The translations under genes were made by a program, and so were the position numbers. From CAYGTK01 sp964352775 (GTDB lineage Bacteria > Bacteroidota > Bacteroidia > Chitinophagales > CAIOSU01): 10,226 bases of DNA. The stretch lies in NCBI GenBank assembly GCA_964352775.1, contig CAYGTK010000154.1, positions 1 to 10,226 on the forward strand, read 5' to 3'. Below are positions 1 through 9,100 of the stretch, one piece after another; positions within the stretch are counted from its first letter, which is position 1, and every line of letters begins with the position of its first letter. The notes under the pieces were generated by a model. The model saw only the letters and a list, made by a program, of their open reading frames with translations, was not told the origin of the DNA and searched no databases.

Positions 1-775
1 CAGCTATCGCTACATTGTATTTAGCTGATAAGTGGTTTTCAATGATGTTTCTACGTGCATCATTAATAGGTGCATTGTTATAAAATACTACATCACCAAT
101 TTGACCACCAAAAGCAGCACTTGTAGTTAAGGCTCCATCTTGGAAATAATAATTTCCGCGTGGCTGACCGATAGAGGCTGCTGCATGACCATATAATTGA
201 CCAATACCGTTAATAACTCCAGTAGTTTGCTGTGTACCATTAATCCACATTTCCAAACGATCAGCTTTATTAAAGTTATATTCTACATAAACTACGTAGG
301 TAGTGTTTGCTGCGATATTTCCTTCCAGAAATTGGGTAACATTGCTTCCAGAACCATTACCCCAGTCTCCATTAGTAGCAACTGTTTCACCATTATTCCA
401 AGTTACGGTGTAAAGCTTACCGTTCTGAATATGAACGTTCAATCCACGTGTTGCACCACCTTGACCATAGACCATTTGGCGGTTATTAACATTGCTACCT
501 GTTCGGAATGCTAAAAAGATATGCTTACTAGCTGAATTACCATTAATGATCGCATCATTAGTCATTTCATATCTATCATCACTACCATCAAACAGGAAGT
601 TCTTTCTTCCATTAATGAGGTTTGCAGTTGTTTGCAAGCGCGCACGGTTACCATTTCCACCATTTCTTGTTATATCTATTGCTTGAGGAGCAAAGTTGGA
701 AATATTCGTTATTTGTGAATTATGTGAACCAGTTTCGCGGTTAGCATCTATCCAAACAATCATATCACTCAACTG
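1..775 (-). repeat. LamG-like domain, copy 2 (cut by window edge)
   Basis: Residues about 698 onward: QLSDMIVWIDANRETGSH, NGRKNFLFDGSDDRYEM, LAFRTGSNVNNRQMVYGQGG, RGLNVHIQNGKLYTVTW, ADRLEMWINGTQ, FGGQIGDVVFYN, NDARRNIIENHLSAKY. It matches copy 1 block for block. The window ends just after the IIENHLSAKY tail, so the post-LamG module, and any sorting domain, would follow to the left. Confidence 0.8.
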
Positions 776-2863
776 ACCTACACCAGCAATACCAGTAAAT
801 TCAAAATCGGTATAATCTTTTATCGAGAAGGTATGCTCATCAATAGTACCTAGCGTAGCATTACTTATACCAGCACTTAATAACTCTAATTCTACCGTTT
901 CGTCCACTTCTTCAATAGCATCTTGAGAAACAATGATAGGTATACGTTGGAAAGTATCCGTTCCCGCTGGGAAGGAGAATGTTCCTGTTGACGCTAAATT
1001 ATAGTCTGCACCACTTGTAGCTGGATTAGCTAAAGTTGAATTGATCTGATAGTCTATAGTTATATCTTTATCAGATATTGCACTCATGGTAACAAATATC
1101 TGCGGCTCATCAAAAGTCTCTGGACTTTCATAAGTAGCCTGTGCAAACTGGATCATTGGTGGGTTATCATCATCCAATAGGTTCACCAATATTTGGTTTG
1201 GTGTAACTAGGTCAGCNNNNNNNNNNNNNNNNNNNNNNNNNNNNNNNNNNNNNNNNNNNNNNNNNNNNNNNNNNNNNNNNNNNNNNNNNNNNNNNNNNNN
1301 NNNNNNNNNNNNNNNNCCATTGCTACCGATGTAGTCATTGGCAACTCCATTAAAAGCTGAACCGTTTACAAATACATAGTCAATTGAAGTAGCCATATCT
1401 GGAGTGTAATTCAATTCTACTTCTACTTGCTCAGTTGTGTTAACATCCGTTTCGAATGCGAAAGCTGTTGGAGTTACAAAACTTGCTTCTGGCTTAATTA
1501 CACCAAAAGTCATGTATGCACCGTCAGGAATTGAAGTTGTGGCTTCATAGTCGTTACCGCCAATGTTTACCATTTCAATTACATCAACATTGTTGGTATT
1601 GAAACGTGAGGTGATACCTGCTTTACGATCTAAAATCAATACATACTTACTAAAAGCACCGCTTAATGCTGGAAGTTGAGAAGCATCTACTTTAACAGTA
1701 ATGTCACCCATGTTACCTGTGTGGTCAAAGCGCCATTCGCGCTCAACACGCTTAGTGTTTGAAGAGGTGTTGGGTATGTTGGTTGTTGTTTCTGTTAAGT
1801 CAGCACCGTTATGACCTACTAGCAAGTACTCACCATCGTTGAAGTTGGCGGTATTACCTTCCATTTCGAAAATACCTGTACCCTGACTAGTGTTATGAAG
1901 TCCTGTAGCTTCTTGGCCAATACCAATTACTTCTTCACCATAACTACCTTGGTAGTCAAATTTATCATTGGTTAAGTTGTTGGCTTCATATTTTGCACCT
2001 AAGTAGTTTTCAATAATAATTCGTTGGGCATCATTCAAGGTATCTTTATAAGAAATAATTTCAGCCATACGGCCCAAGAATGGAAATTGACCTGTACCGG
2101 TATTACCAGAACCAAATGGACCATCAGAAAAATAAGTAGAAGCACTAACAGCACCTATACTTGGTAAATCAATATGCTGCCATATTGCCCCTACGCCACC
2201 CACTTTTGGGCCCATGGATACACCATTTAAATAACCTTCAACATAGCCACCTAGCGAACCAACTGTTCCAAAAAAAAGATTGGATACTACATAGGTTTGG
2301 TTAGCTTGAACTGAGGTTGATGCACTTCTGTATTGGAAAGCTGGTGTACCATCAGCATCTGTTTGATCATCCCACACACCAATATAGACCAAACCATTTT
2401 CAATATAGATATTCATACCTCTAACACTACCGCCCTGTTCATAAATCACTTGACGAGTTGTAACATCGGTACCCGTGCGGAATGCAGCTATTGTGGTACG
2501 GTGAGTATTGTTAAAGTCTAAGTTCAAATCGTTAGAACTGTTAAGCTGTAGGTAATCACTTTGATCAAAAGTTAAGGCTGGCTTTCCATTTATACCTGCT
2601 GTTACATCGCTTCTATAAATTGGCTGATTAGCTATGGTAGCTTGAAAAGCATTGTTCGTAGTATCTGAAAGCGATTGGTCGAGCCAAACGGAAACACCCG
2701 CACCATCTGCTAAACTCAACGATCCAGCATCGAGCCACATTTTACAGTCACTATCGGCTGGACCGGTAGTTTCTGTACTTACCCCACCCGGGCCTTTCTG
2801 TGCAAATGCAACAGATCCTATTAGCAATAGTAGAGCAATTAATAATGTTGTTGGTTGTCTCAT
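1..2863 (-). CDS. Secreted LamG / Calx-beta modular protein (3' end outside window, contains assembly gap)
   Basis: The frame runs from ATG at 2863 to the left edge, with 100 N at 1217-1316; both sides of the gap are open in the same frame. The start is supported by an immediate signal peptide (MRQPTTLLIALLLLIGSVAFA, cut before Q22). Order of parts: LamG-like lectin domain (about 40-290), a module following the IIENYLGAKY motif (about 290-456), first Calx-beta domain (about 460-567, interrupted by the gap), second Calx-beta (about 570-682), second LamG-like domain (about 700 to the edge). The known roles of these folds are carbohydrate or protein binding and Ca-dependent or structural stalks. 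I infer a surface adhesin or glycan-binding protein; a C-terminal sorting domain would be expected but lies outside the window. A terminator and a putative promoter separate it from the upstream giant gene. Confidence 0.9.
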   Translation of the reverse strand, partial: MRQPTTLLIALLLLIGSVAFAQKGPGGVSTETTGPADSDCKMWLDAGSLSLADGAGVSVWLDQSLSDTTNNAFQATIANQPIYRSDVTAGINGKPALTFDQSDYLQLNSSNDLNLDFNNTHRTTIAAFRTGTDVTTRQVIYEQGGSVRGMNIYIENGLVYIGVWDDQTDADGTPAFQYRSASTSVQANQTYVVSNLFFGTVGSLGGYVEGYLNGVSMGPKVGGVGAIWQHIDLPSIGAVSASTYFSDGPFGSGNTGTGQFPFLGRMAEIISYKDTLNDAQRIIIENYLGAKYEANNLTNDKFDYQGSYGEEVIGIGQEATGLHNTSQGTGIFEMEGNTANFNDGEYLLVGHNGADLTETTTNIPNTSSNTKRVEREWRFDHTGNMGDITVKVDASQLPALSGAFSKYVLILDRKAGITSRFNTNNVDVIEMVNIGGNDYEATTSIPDGAYMTFGVIKPEASFVTPTAFAFETDVNTTEQVEVELNYTPDMATSIDYVFVNGSAFNGVANDYIGSNXXXXXXXXXXXXXXXXXXXXXXXXXXXXXXXXXXADLVTPNQILVNLLDDDNPPMIQFAQATYESPETFDEPQIFVTMSAISDKDITIDYQINSTLANPATSGADYNLASTGTFSFPAGTDTFQRIPIIVSQDAIEEVDETVELELLSAGISNATLGTIDEHTFSIKDYTDFEFTGIAGVGQLSDMIVWIDANRETGSHNSQITNISNFAPQAIDITRNGGNGNRARLQTTANLINGRKNFLFDGSDDRYEMTNDAIINGNSASKHIFLAFRTGSNVNNRQMVYGQGGATRGLNVHIQNGKLYTVTWNNGETVATNGDWGNGSGSNVTQFLEGNIAANTTYVVYVEYNFNKADRLEMWINGTQQTTGVINGIGQLYGHAAASIGQPRGNYYFQDGALTTSAAFGGQIGDVVFYNNAPINDARRNIIENHLSAKYNVAIA
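820..1490 (-). repeat. Two Calx-beta domains, the first interrupted by the assembly gap
   Basis: First domain: starts FVTPTAFAFETDVN, continues VEVELNYTPDMATSIDYVFV, GSAFNGVANDYIGSNG to the gap, then resumes ADLVTPNQILVNLLDDDNPP. The usual Calx-beta order (E strand, G.A..g.DY, missing F.G....i.V.i.dD...E..E.F.v.L, closing V.i.dDD) implies about 35 residues are absent, close to the 33-34 codons the N run represents. Second domain: IQFAQATYESPETF, SGADYNL, GTFSFPAGTDTFQRIPI, DAIEEVDETVELELLSAG, ATLGTIDEHTFSIKD. The acidic residues (DxxxEE.DE) are the Ca-binding type seen in this family. Confidence 0.75.
1217..1316. other. Assembly gap of 100 N inside the second gene
   Basis: The run is exactly 100 N, the conventional placeholder for a gap of unknown size. 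The reading frame continues across it: both flanks use codons beginning at positions equal to 1 modulo 3. The missing part belongs to a Calx-beta domain. Additional Calx-beta repeats collapsed into the gap cannot be excluded. Confidence 0.95.
1495..1990 (-). other. Post-LamG linker module (GIG...GEYLLVGHNG type)
   Basis: Residues about 292-456 contain EEVIGIGQEATGLH, GIFEMEGN, NDGEYLLVGHNGADL, RVEREWRFDHTGNMGDITV, YVLILDRKAG and end in GAYMTFGVI. The sequence I recall from Bacteroidota secreted proteins after the KYG tail (GIGRD..., D.eyLlwGhn, R..ReWrv..tG...) matches this closely; it may correspond to the DUF8202 family, but that name is from memory and unverified. Function unknown; probably a beta-sandwich spacer. 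Confidence 0.6.
1994..2746 (-). repeat. LamG-like (concanavalin A-like) domain, copy 1
   Basis: Residues about 40-290: opens CKMWLDAGSLSL, then VSVWLDQS, NGKPALTFDQSDYLQL, AFRTGTDVTTRQVIYEQGG, RGMNIYIENGLVYIGVW, and ends GRMAEIISYKDTLNDAQR, IIENYLGAKY. This is the usual Bacteroidota LamG-like arrangement, where the lectin fold is followed by an I.(N/S)YLaaKYg tail. A homologous copy at 1-775 shares the AFRTG, RQ(V/M)(V/I)Y.QGG and IIEN.L.AKY blocks. Confidence 0.8.
2801..2863 (-). other. Sec signal peptide of the second gene
   Basis: The first 21 residues have a short Arg-containing n-region, a Leu/Ile-rich core (LLIALLLLIG) and an AxA-type end (AFA) before Gln22. A Gln right after the cleavage site is common in Bacteroidota exported proteins. 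This fixes the start at 2863. Confidence 0.9.
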
Positions 2864-2960
2864 TATCGTATCATTTAAAATTCTAGAGAAGCGCTGGTGA
2901 TAGGGAGCTAGTAGAGATGTATTCATGAACTAAGTGTTTTTACTTAAGTTTTTATGTGTG

Positions 2961-2991
2961 CAAAGAAAACAAGTGTTTAGCGCAATGTCAA
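2961..2991 (-). promoter_or_regulatory. Candidate Bacteroidota-type promoter of the second gene
   Basis: On the minus strand TTG at 2991-2989 is followed after 20 bp by TTTCTTTG at 2968-2961. The Bacteroidota housekeeping promoter is TTG, 19-20 bp, then TAnnTTTG; here the second base of the downstream box is T instead of A. Transcription would start near 2954, giving a leader of about 90 nt. No Shine-Dalgarno sequence precedes the ATG at 2863: the leader end is A/T-rich (TTTTAAATGATACGATA), which is common in this phylum. Confidence 0.45.
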
Positions 2992-2998
2992 GTATGTT

Positions 2999-3018
2999 TT
3001 GAAATAAATCTATTTCAA
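2999..3018. promoter_or_regulatory. Perfect 20-bp dyad, candidate operator
   Basis: The arms TTGAAATA and TATTTCAA are exact inverted repeats separated by AATC. The dyad lies 7 bp upstream of the predicted -33 TTG (2989-2991) of the second gene, centred about 50-55 bp before the predicted transcription start. That is a usual place for an activator or regulator site. It is A/T-rich with no following T-run, so a terminator is unlikely. No specific regulator can be named. Confidence 0.45.
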
Positions 3019-3058
3019 GTACCCGTATACGCAGATTAACAGAAAAAGATATAGACAT

Positions 3059-3091
3059 AAAAAAACCCCCTAGCCAATGGCTAGGGGGTTT
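3059..3091 (-). terminator. Intrinsic terminator of the large gene
   Basis: Read on the minus strand, a perfect 13-bp stem (AAACCCCCTAGCC pairing with GGCTAGGGGGTTT) with a 3-nt ATT loop is followed by a T-run that continues to 3059. The hairpin starts 27 nt after the TAG stop at 3119. The G/C-rich stem plus seven consecutive T is a textbook rho-independent terminator. On the plus strand the hairpin is followed only by a broken T tract, and there is no plus-strand gene for it to serve. Confidence 0.93.
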
Positions 3092-3118
3092 CAATTTTAT
3101 AGCTCGAAAGCTAGAAGA

Positions 3119-6100
3119 CTAGCGGTCTTTAACGATAATTATCGATTTCAACCACTCTCCGTCTGCTTTGATCTTAAGGATGTATTGTCCTAAGATGTTA
3201 GAAGGAGCTGGATTCAATAATGGACCGATGTTAGCGATAGTGAATTCTTCACTTACGTTAGCAATAGAACCAGATTGAACCAATGTAGCGTACTCATAAA
3301 TGTACCACTCAACGTTGGCAACATTTACACCAGTACCTAGTGCTACACTAATGTCATTAACAAATGGGTTAGCAAATGCTACCACGCGAGGATCAATGAT
3401 GATAGTGTTAGTACATGCGTTGTTCAATGCTTGTACACCATCTACATCATAACCGTCAGAAGTTGTACTTCCGTCGTTGATCAATTTCACATAGCGAGCC
3501 CACTCTAGTCCATCAGTACCTGCGTCGTCAAGATCAAGAGATCCATCTAAACATACAGTACCAACTTCTACCCAGTCTTCTTTACACTGAGAAACGTAAA
3601 CTTTTACTTTCTCATTGTAAGAGCTACAAGTATGGTTTCCGAAAGAAGTTTCAGTGATAGCGATGTCATCACCAGGAGCATTACTAATAGCACCGTCGAA
3701 CTCAAGGATCAACTCACCACCGTAACCAATAGTTACGAAGTTGTAAGTATCATCATCCTCTGGCATACCAGTTGCTTTGCTAGCATCAGTACGATCTGGA
3801 CTAGTAGATAGTGCACCACCATTAAAGGTAGTTCCTTGCGTGTATTCAACATCAGTAGCGTAGCAAGAACCATCCATTGGACGCTCACACTCGATGTTTA
3901 CCCACTGACCGTTCACACAAATAACATCTAGGTCTGCATTGATATCACCTTTACCATCATCGTTGTACTCAGTAGAAGTACGAGCCAAACCAGTTGGGTC
4001 AATGTGACTATCATAGAAGAACCATCCACTTACACCGTAGTTCTTGTTCTTACCATTAGCTGCAGTTCCCATTTGGAAACCATAGTTATTAGCACCGAAC
4101 ATGTGTGTAAGGTTAACTACATCACTTGAGAAAGCACCAGGAGCACCATTCTGATCAGTGATACGAACCATGTGAGGTTGAACTGGACTTGCATCTTGCA
4201 AAGTGAAGAACTTCCAGTTTGGAAGGTGACCACTTTGGTTACCACAAGCATTGTTCTCAAACTTAGGCGTGTGAGTAGCAGCATCGAAGCTGATGTTCAC
4301 TGCCCATACTGAACCTGCAAAGTTATATGCAGTATCGTACGCAGTTGTAGAACCAGGACCGTTGTCTACTTCAGCATAACCTGAAAGTACAGCAGTCATA
4401 GTAGAGTAATCTACATCTAAGTAAGACTTGTAGCTATCGTTGTTCAAGAAATGGAACTCAGCGTTCGCATTGTTGAACAATTTAGGCAACCAGATAGAGT
4501 GAGATCCACCTTTACAACCATCGTTCTCGTATGTTCCGATCTCGTAACGTACTACGTTAGGATTAGAAGGACAAACAACGTTCAATGGCTGATCGCAAGC
4601 ACCAGGGTTCAAGGTAGCTGCCAAATCTGGAGTACCACCGTTACGGTCATACTTCAACGTGATAGTGTTACCTAGGTTCTTGATGCTAGTGTAGAATGTA
4701 CGCATACCACCTTTATCAGCTGCTGGAATATGTATCCAACGCTCTTTAGTAGTGTGAGTACGGTTCAACAACAAGCGAACTGCATATGGGTTAGGGTTAG
4801 TTACTTCCCACTTATTAGCTTTTGATTTCTCAGAGCAAACAGATGTGATAACTAACGGCTGATCCAAAGGACAGATAGTTGGGTATTGACCTGCAGCAGC
4901 AACTGAAATAGTTTCTACTTGAGTCAAACCTTGGTAACTGAAGTCAACTGTAGCTACACGAGTGTAGATGTAACCAGTAGTACCCGGCATAATGCGGAAC
5001 TGACGATCTACCATGTTGCCATCTCTGTCTTCATCTTGGAACCATACGAAGATGCGCTCAGCATTATCGTTAGCTACGCTCCAACGGAAACGGTTAGGTT
5101 TACGAGAACATTCTTCAGCAATTGTAGGAGCGATAGCTACCGGACAGATGTTCGGCTCTTCACTTACTACGTAGTCAGAGAATAATGTTCCGTCAACATA
5201 TACCTGAATGGTATCACCAAATCTCCAAGCATTGTACCATGGGTTCCAGTCTTGACCAGCGCGAAGTAAATTCTTCTTACGTTTGTACATTTTGCTGCTG
5301 TTATCAGGGCTTGTAGCCTTCACCATAACGTTTGCAAGATCCATACCACTGTTGTTCGTGATTTTCAAAATACGAGCACGTGGGTTTGGAGTACAGTCAA
5401 TAGCATCCTCAATAGTTAATGTAGCCATACGCGTAGGTATTACATCTACACAACCGTAAGTCATATCACCAAAAGTAAATGCTGGATAAGGAGTACCATC
5501 TAAAGTGGCAACGAATGAAGAACCTTGTACAGTTCCATCTGGATTCAACACATCAAATGTATTGTCGCCTCTGTTAGAATACAGCAAATTACCAAATTGA
5601 TCAGTTGCTACACCATTAACATCAGCAGATAAACCAGCATCAACAAGGGTATGAGCACCACCTACAAGGTCTAGCTTGTAAGAAGAACCACCACCATCTC
5701 TTGTTACTAGAATTGCATCACCAAATGCATTAAAGGTTAAATCACCACCGTGTACAAAAGGCACATCAACTACAAAAGTCAAATCACCAGTTGTTAAATC
5801 TACAGTGTATAATTTGTTATCTGCTTGGTTTGCGATGTAAAACTTACCATCAGGACCAAATGCAGCTACTGGGAACTGAGCTGGACCATTAATAGCTGTA
5901 GTAGCTCCTAATGTACCAGTTGCAGGATCGTAAGTAGTAAAGCTTGGTGCGTGGAAATCTACAACGTAAATCAAGTTGTTTGCAGGATTCAATGCGATGT
6001 GAGCATCGAAGTTGAACGCTTGCAAGAAAGTCATGTTTGCCTGACCAGTCAACTCATCTAACTGAACCGCAAATAGCTGAGATAGTGGAGCACCACCAGC

Positions 6101-9100
6101 ACCAGCACCTGGTACGTTATCCGTATAGAAGAAGTTGTAAGTAGGGCAGAACTCACGGAAGTCACCTTCGTAACATCCAGCAGTTAAGTCACCATCCAAG
6201 AATGTGAATGGAGCACCACCTAGGGTTGCAGGGAAAGTAGCACCAGGAGTACCATCAAGAGCAAATGTCTTGATATCCGTAGTGTTCTTGTGAGTAGTGT
6301 AAATGAAATCGTTGTTAGGAGAACCTACAGCACCGTTCACTAATGTAACAGGTAGAGTAAATAGGTCAACATTACCAGCAGTTACGTTAACCACACGGTC
6401 TCCGTTACGAGTTGCTGTAAGTAAGTTTCCGTTGTTATCGAAGAACAAGTCGCCACCGCTTACAGGCGCGTTAGTGCGCAATGCAACAGAAGCATCGTTA
6501 GTGTTAACGTTCCAGATCTTACCAGAGTTACCTAGAACCAATGTAGTATCATCTTCGAATACTGCTGACGTAGCACCAGTAAGAGAAGCTAATACTGTAT
6601 ATCCGCTCATGATACCTGTAGCAGGATCGTAAGTACGGTATCCTACTGGGTTAGTGTTACTAATTAGATACACTAAGTCAGTACCATTGTTATAAGCTGT
6701 ATGGTGTGCATTAGGCAAACCAATAACCAATGGAGTCATTACTGCATTTCCAGCTACAAAATCAATTCCGTAAAGGTCAGCTAAACGTTGACCACCGAAA
6801 CCATCATAGTTGTAAGTATGGAAGTAACGTAAGTTCTCACAAAGCTCAACCTCACGACGATTGTCAGGAGATACACAACCTGAAGCAAGGTCACCATCAC
6901 TTAATGTGAATGGAGTACTACCTTCAAATGCTAAGTACTCACCTTGGTCAGCACCGTCGCTCATTCTTAGAATAGTGAACACATTAGCACCTCTATTAGA
7001 GATGATAACGTTTCCATTACCTAAAGTAGACATACCTGTTACATCCTGAGGGATGCTAGATAATGTAGTACTAGTAGTAATATTAACTAAAGCATCACCA
7101 GAGTTAGTAGCCATTAATAGGTCACCATTTCCAGCAAACTCAAAGTCACCACCTTCAATAGCTGCAGAACCGATAAGGGTTGCAGTAGAAGTTGAGAAGT
7201 TGAATTCGTAGTATTTGTCAGTGTTACTGTTACCCAATACGATAGTAACTGAATCTTTGAAAGTCGCAGTAGTTACTTTACCAGCTAGGCCAGTAGAAAC
7301 TTTAGGACCGAAAGAGTTAGTTACAGGGTTGTAAGGCTGTAAGTCTAAGAAAGACTGATCAACCAACCACAATAATCCAGTTTTAGCGTTCAATGCCAAG
7401 TGAGCTCCGTATTCAACACGGTTCAAGTAGGTCATTTTAGCTGTATCAGCTGAGATCTCTACACTGTAAAGTTCAGTGTAACGATCAGTTGGGTGATTAG
7501 TAGGGTTGTAGATCTTAGCGTAGTAAGTCTCTAACTCATCACATGGAGGAGTAAGAAGTACACGTGGAGGAACAGTTGAACCACATCCTGAAGAAAGGTC
7601 ACCACTACTCAAAGTTTGAGCAGAACCACCAATTGTTACAGAATATGTACCAACTATAGAACCATCAGTAGCTACTTCAGTAAAGTCGCTGCTAGTAGAA
7701 TTAGATACTAAGAAAGTACCAGCATCAGTAATAGCTATACCAGTTACCAATGAAGGTATGCTAGTTACTACACTACTTGTTCCACCTAAAAGATCTAATA
7801 AAAGAACTTCGTCAGTTTCGCGAGTTGCTAAAAACAAACGACCAACTGCATCTAATACCAAGTCTCCACCAAGAACTGGTGCAGAACCTACTATAGTAGC
7901 AGTACCGGCAACTACATCTACTTGGTAGATGTTATCACTAGCTTCAGCACCTAAGTATAACAAACCAAAACCTGCGTAAGCTACAGCAGGAACTTTTTCA
8001 TTAATGCCAGCATCAATGATAGGGCCGAAAGCACCGTTAGAAGGGTTCAAAGCTTGAATTTGACCGTTAGTTTCATTTACTAGGTAAATGTAACCGTCAT
8101 CTGTGTTCAATGCTTGATGAGCTGCGTAAGGAACGGTAGCTATCAAGTCATCAATAGCTGCATCAGCACCTAAAGCAACACGGCGAACTTCAGTAGAACG
8201 TGGAGAACCAGGAAGAATTCTTGAGTAGTAAATATCAGTACCGTCAAGACAAGGGTTGATAGTAATAGAGTTATCTGGCTCTCTAACACAAGCACCAGCT
8301 AAGTCACCAACTGCTAGTATAGTTGGAACACCACCTATGTACGCATTGTATGAACCAGCTACAGAAGCATCAGCACCATCAACAATGATGAAAGCAGATG
8401 AATCGCGAGTTGCTATTAAATAGAAACCATTACCTAATGTAGACATACCTACAACACCACCTGGTATAGAACCAATTGTAGTAGAAGTAGTTACATTATT
8501 AATAACATCAGTACCGTTAATAGCAGCAATAAGATCACCACCAGAAACTTCAAAATCACCACCTGATAGACCAAGGCCAGTAGCTATTGTAGAAACAGCA
8601 TTTGTTACTGTATTGAATTCATAAGCCTCATTTGTAGTACTAGAACCAATGTACATTACTACAGAGTCTTTAAATGCAGCTTGGTGAGTACCACCTCCTA
8701 AACCTGTAGGAATAACAGCACCAAACGAATTTAAGTAAGGGTTGTAAGACTGAACTGAACCGTCATTATCGTTAACCAACCATAAAACACCACCTTTTTC
8801 GTTCAAAGCAAGGTGAGCACCGTATGGTACGTTAGTTAACAATGTAAGAGCAGCTGAATCAGCAAAAAGCTCTACTGAAAAAATATCAGTATTCTCACCA
8901 GCACCACCATTGTCGTTAATACGAGCATAGTAAGTAGCTATATCTTGACACGGAGGAGTTACAATACGACCACCATCATCTTCAGGAAGACAACCAGCAG
9001 TAAGGTCACCATTCTCAAACGTGTAAGCTGATCCAGCCAACTTAGCAGCGTATGATGTTAGAAGGTTTCCATCACCATCATGCTCGTTAAAGCTTGATGC

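Noticed and set aside
2863..2874. Three-codon upstream frame ATG ATA CGA TAA overlapping the second gene's ATG (TAATG)
   Set aside because: It could in principle couple translation, but it is too short and too likely by chance in AT-rich leader DNA to call.
2652..2900. Plus-strand open frame crossing the start of the second gene
   Set aside because: It overlaps the signal peptide and first domain of the minus-strand gene in antisense, and its product has no recognisable features.
3024..3031. Self-palindrome CGTATACG
   Set aside because: An 8-bp palindrome is expected about once in this length by chance, and it has no clear relation to the promoter.
3059..3091. Bidirectional terminator also serving the plus strand
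   Set aside because: The plus side has only a broken T tract after the hairpin and there is no plus-strand gene ending here.
6303..6632. Plus-strand open frame of about 109 codons
   Set aside because: It lies wholly antisense to unit 5 of the propeller array, has no signal peptide or recognisable domain, and the minus frame is clearly the coding one. The other plus-strand frames (for example 197-514, 4919-5185, 9791-10057) are rejected for the same reason.
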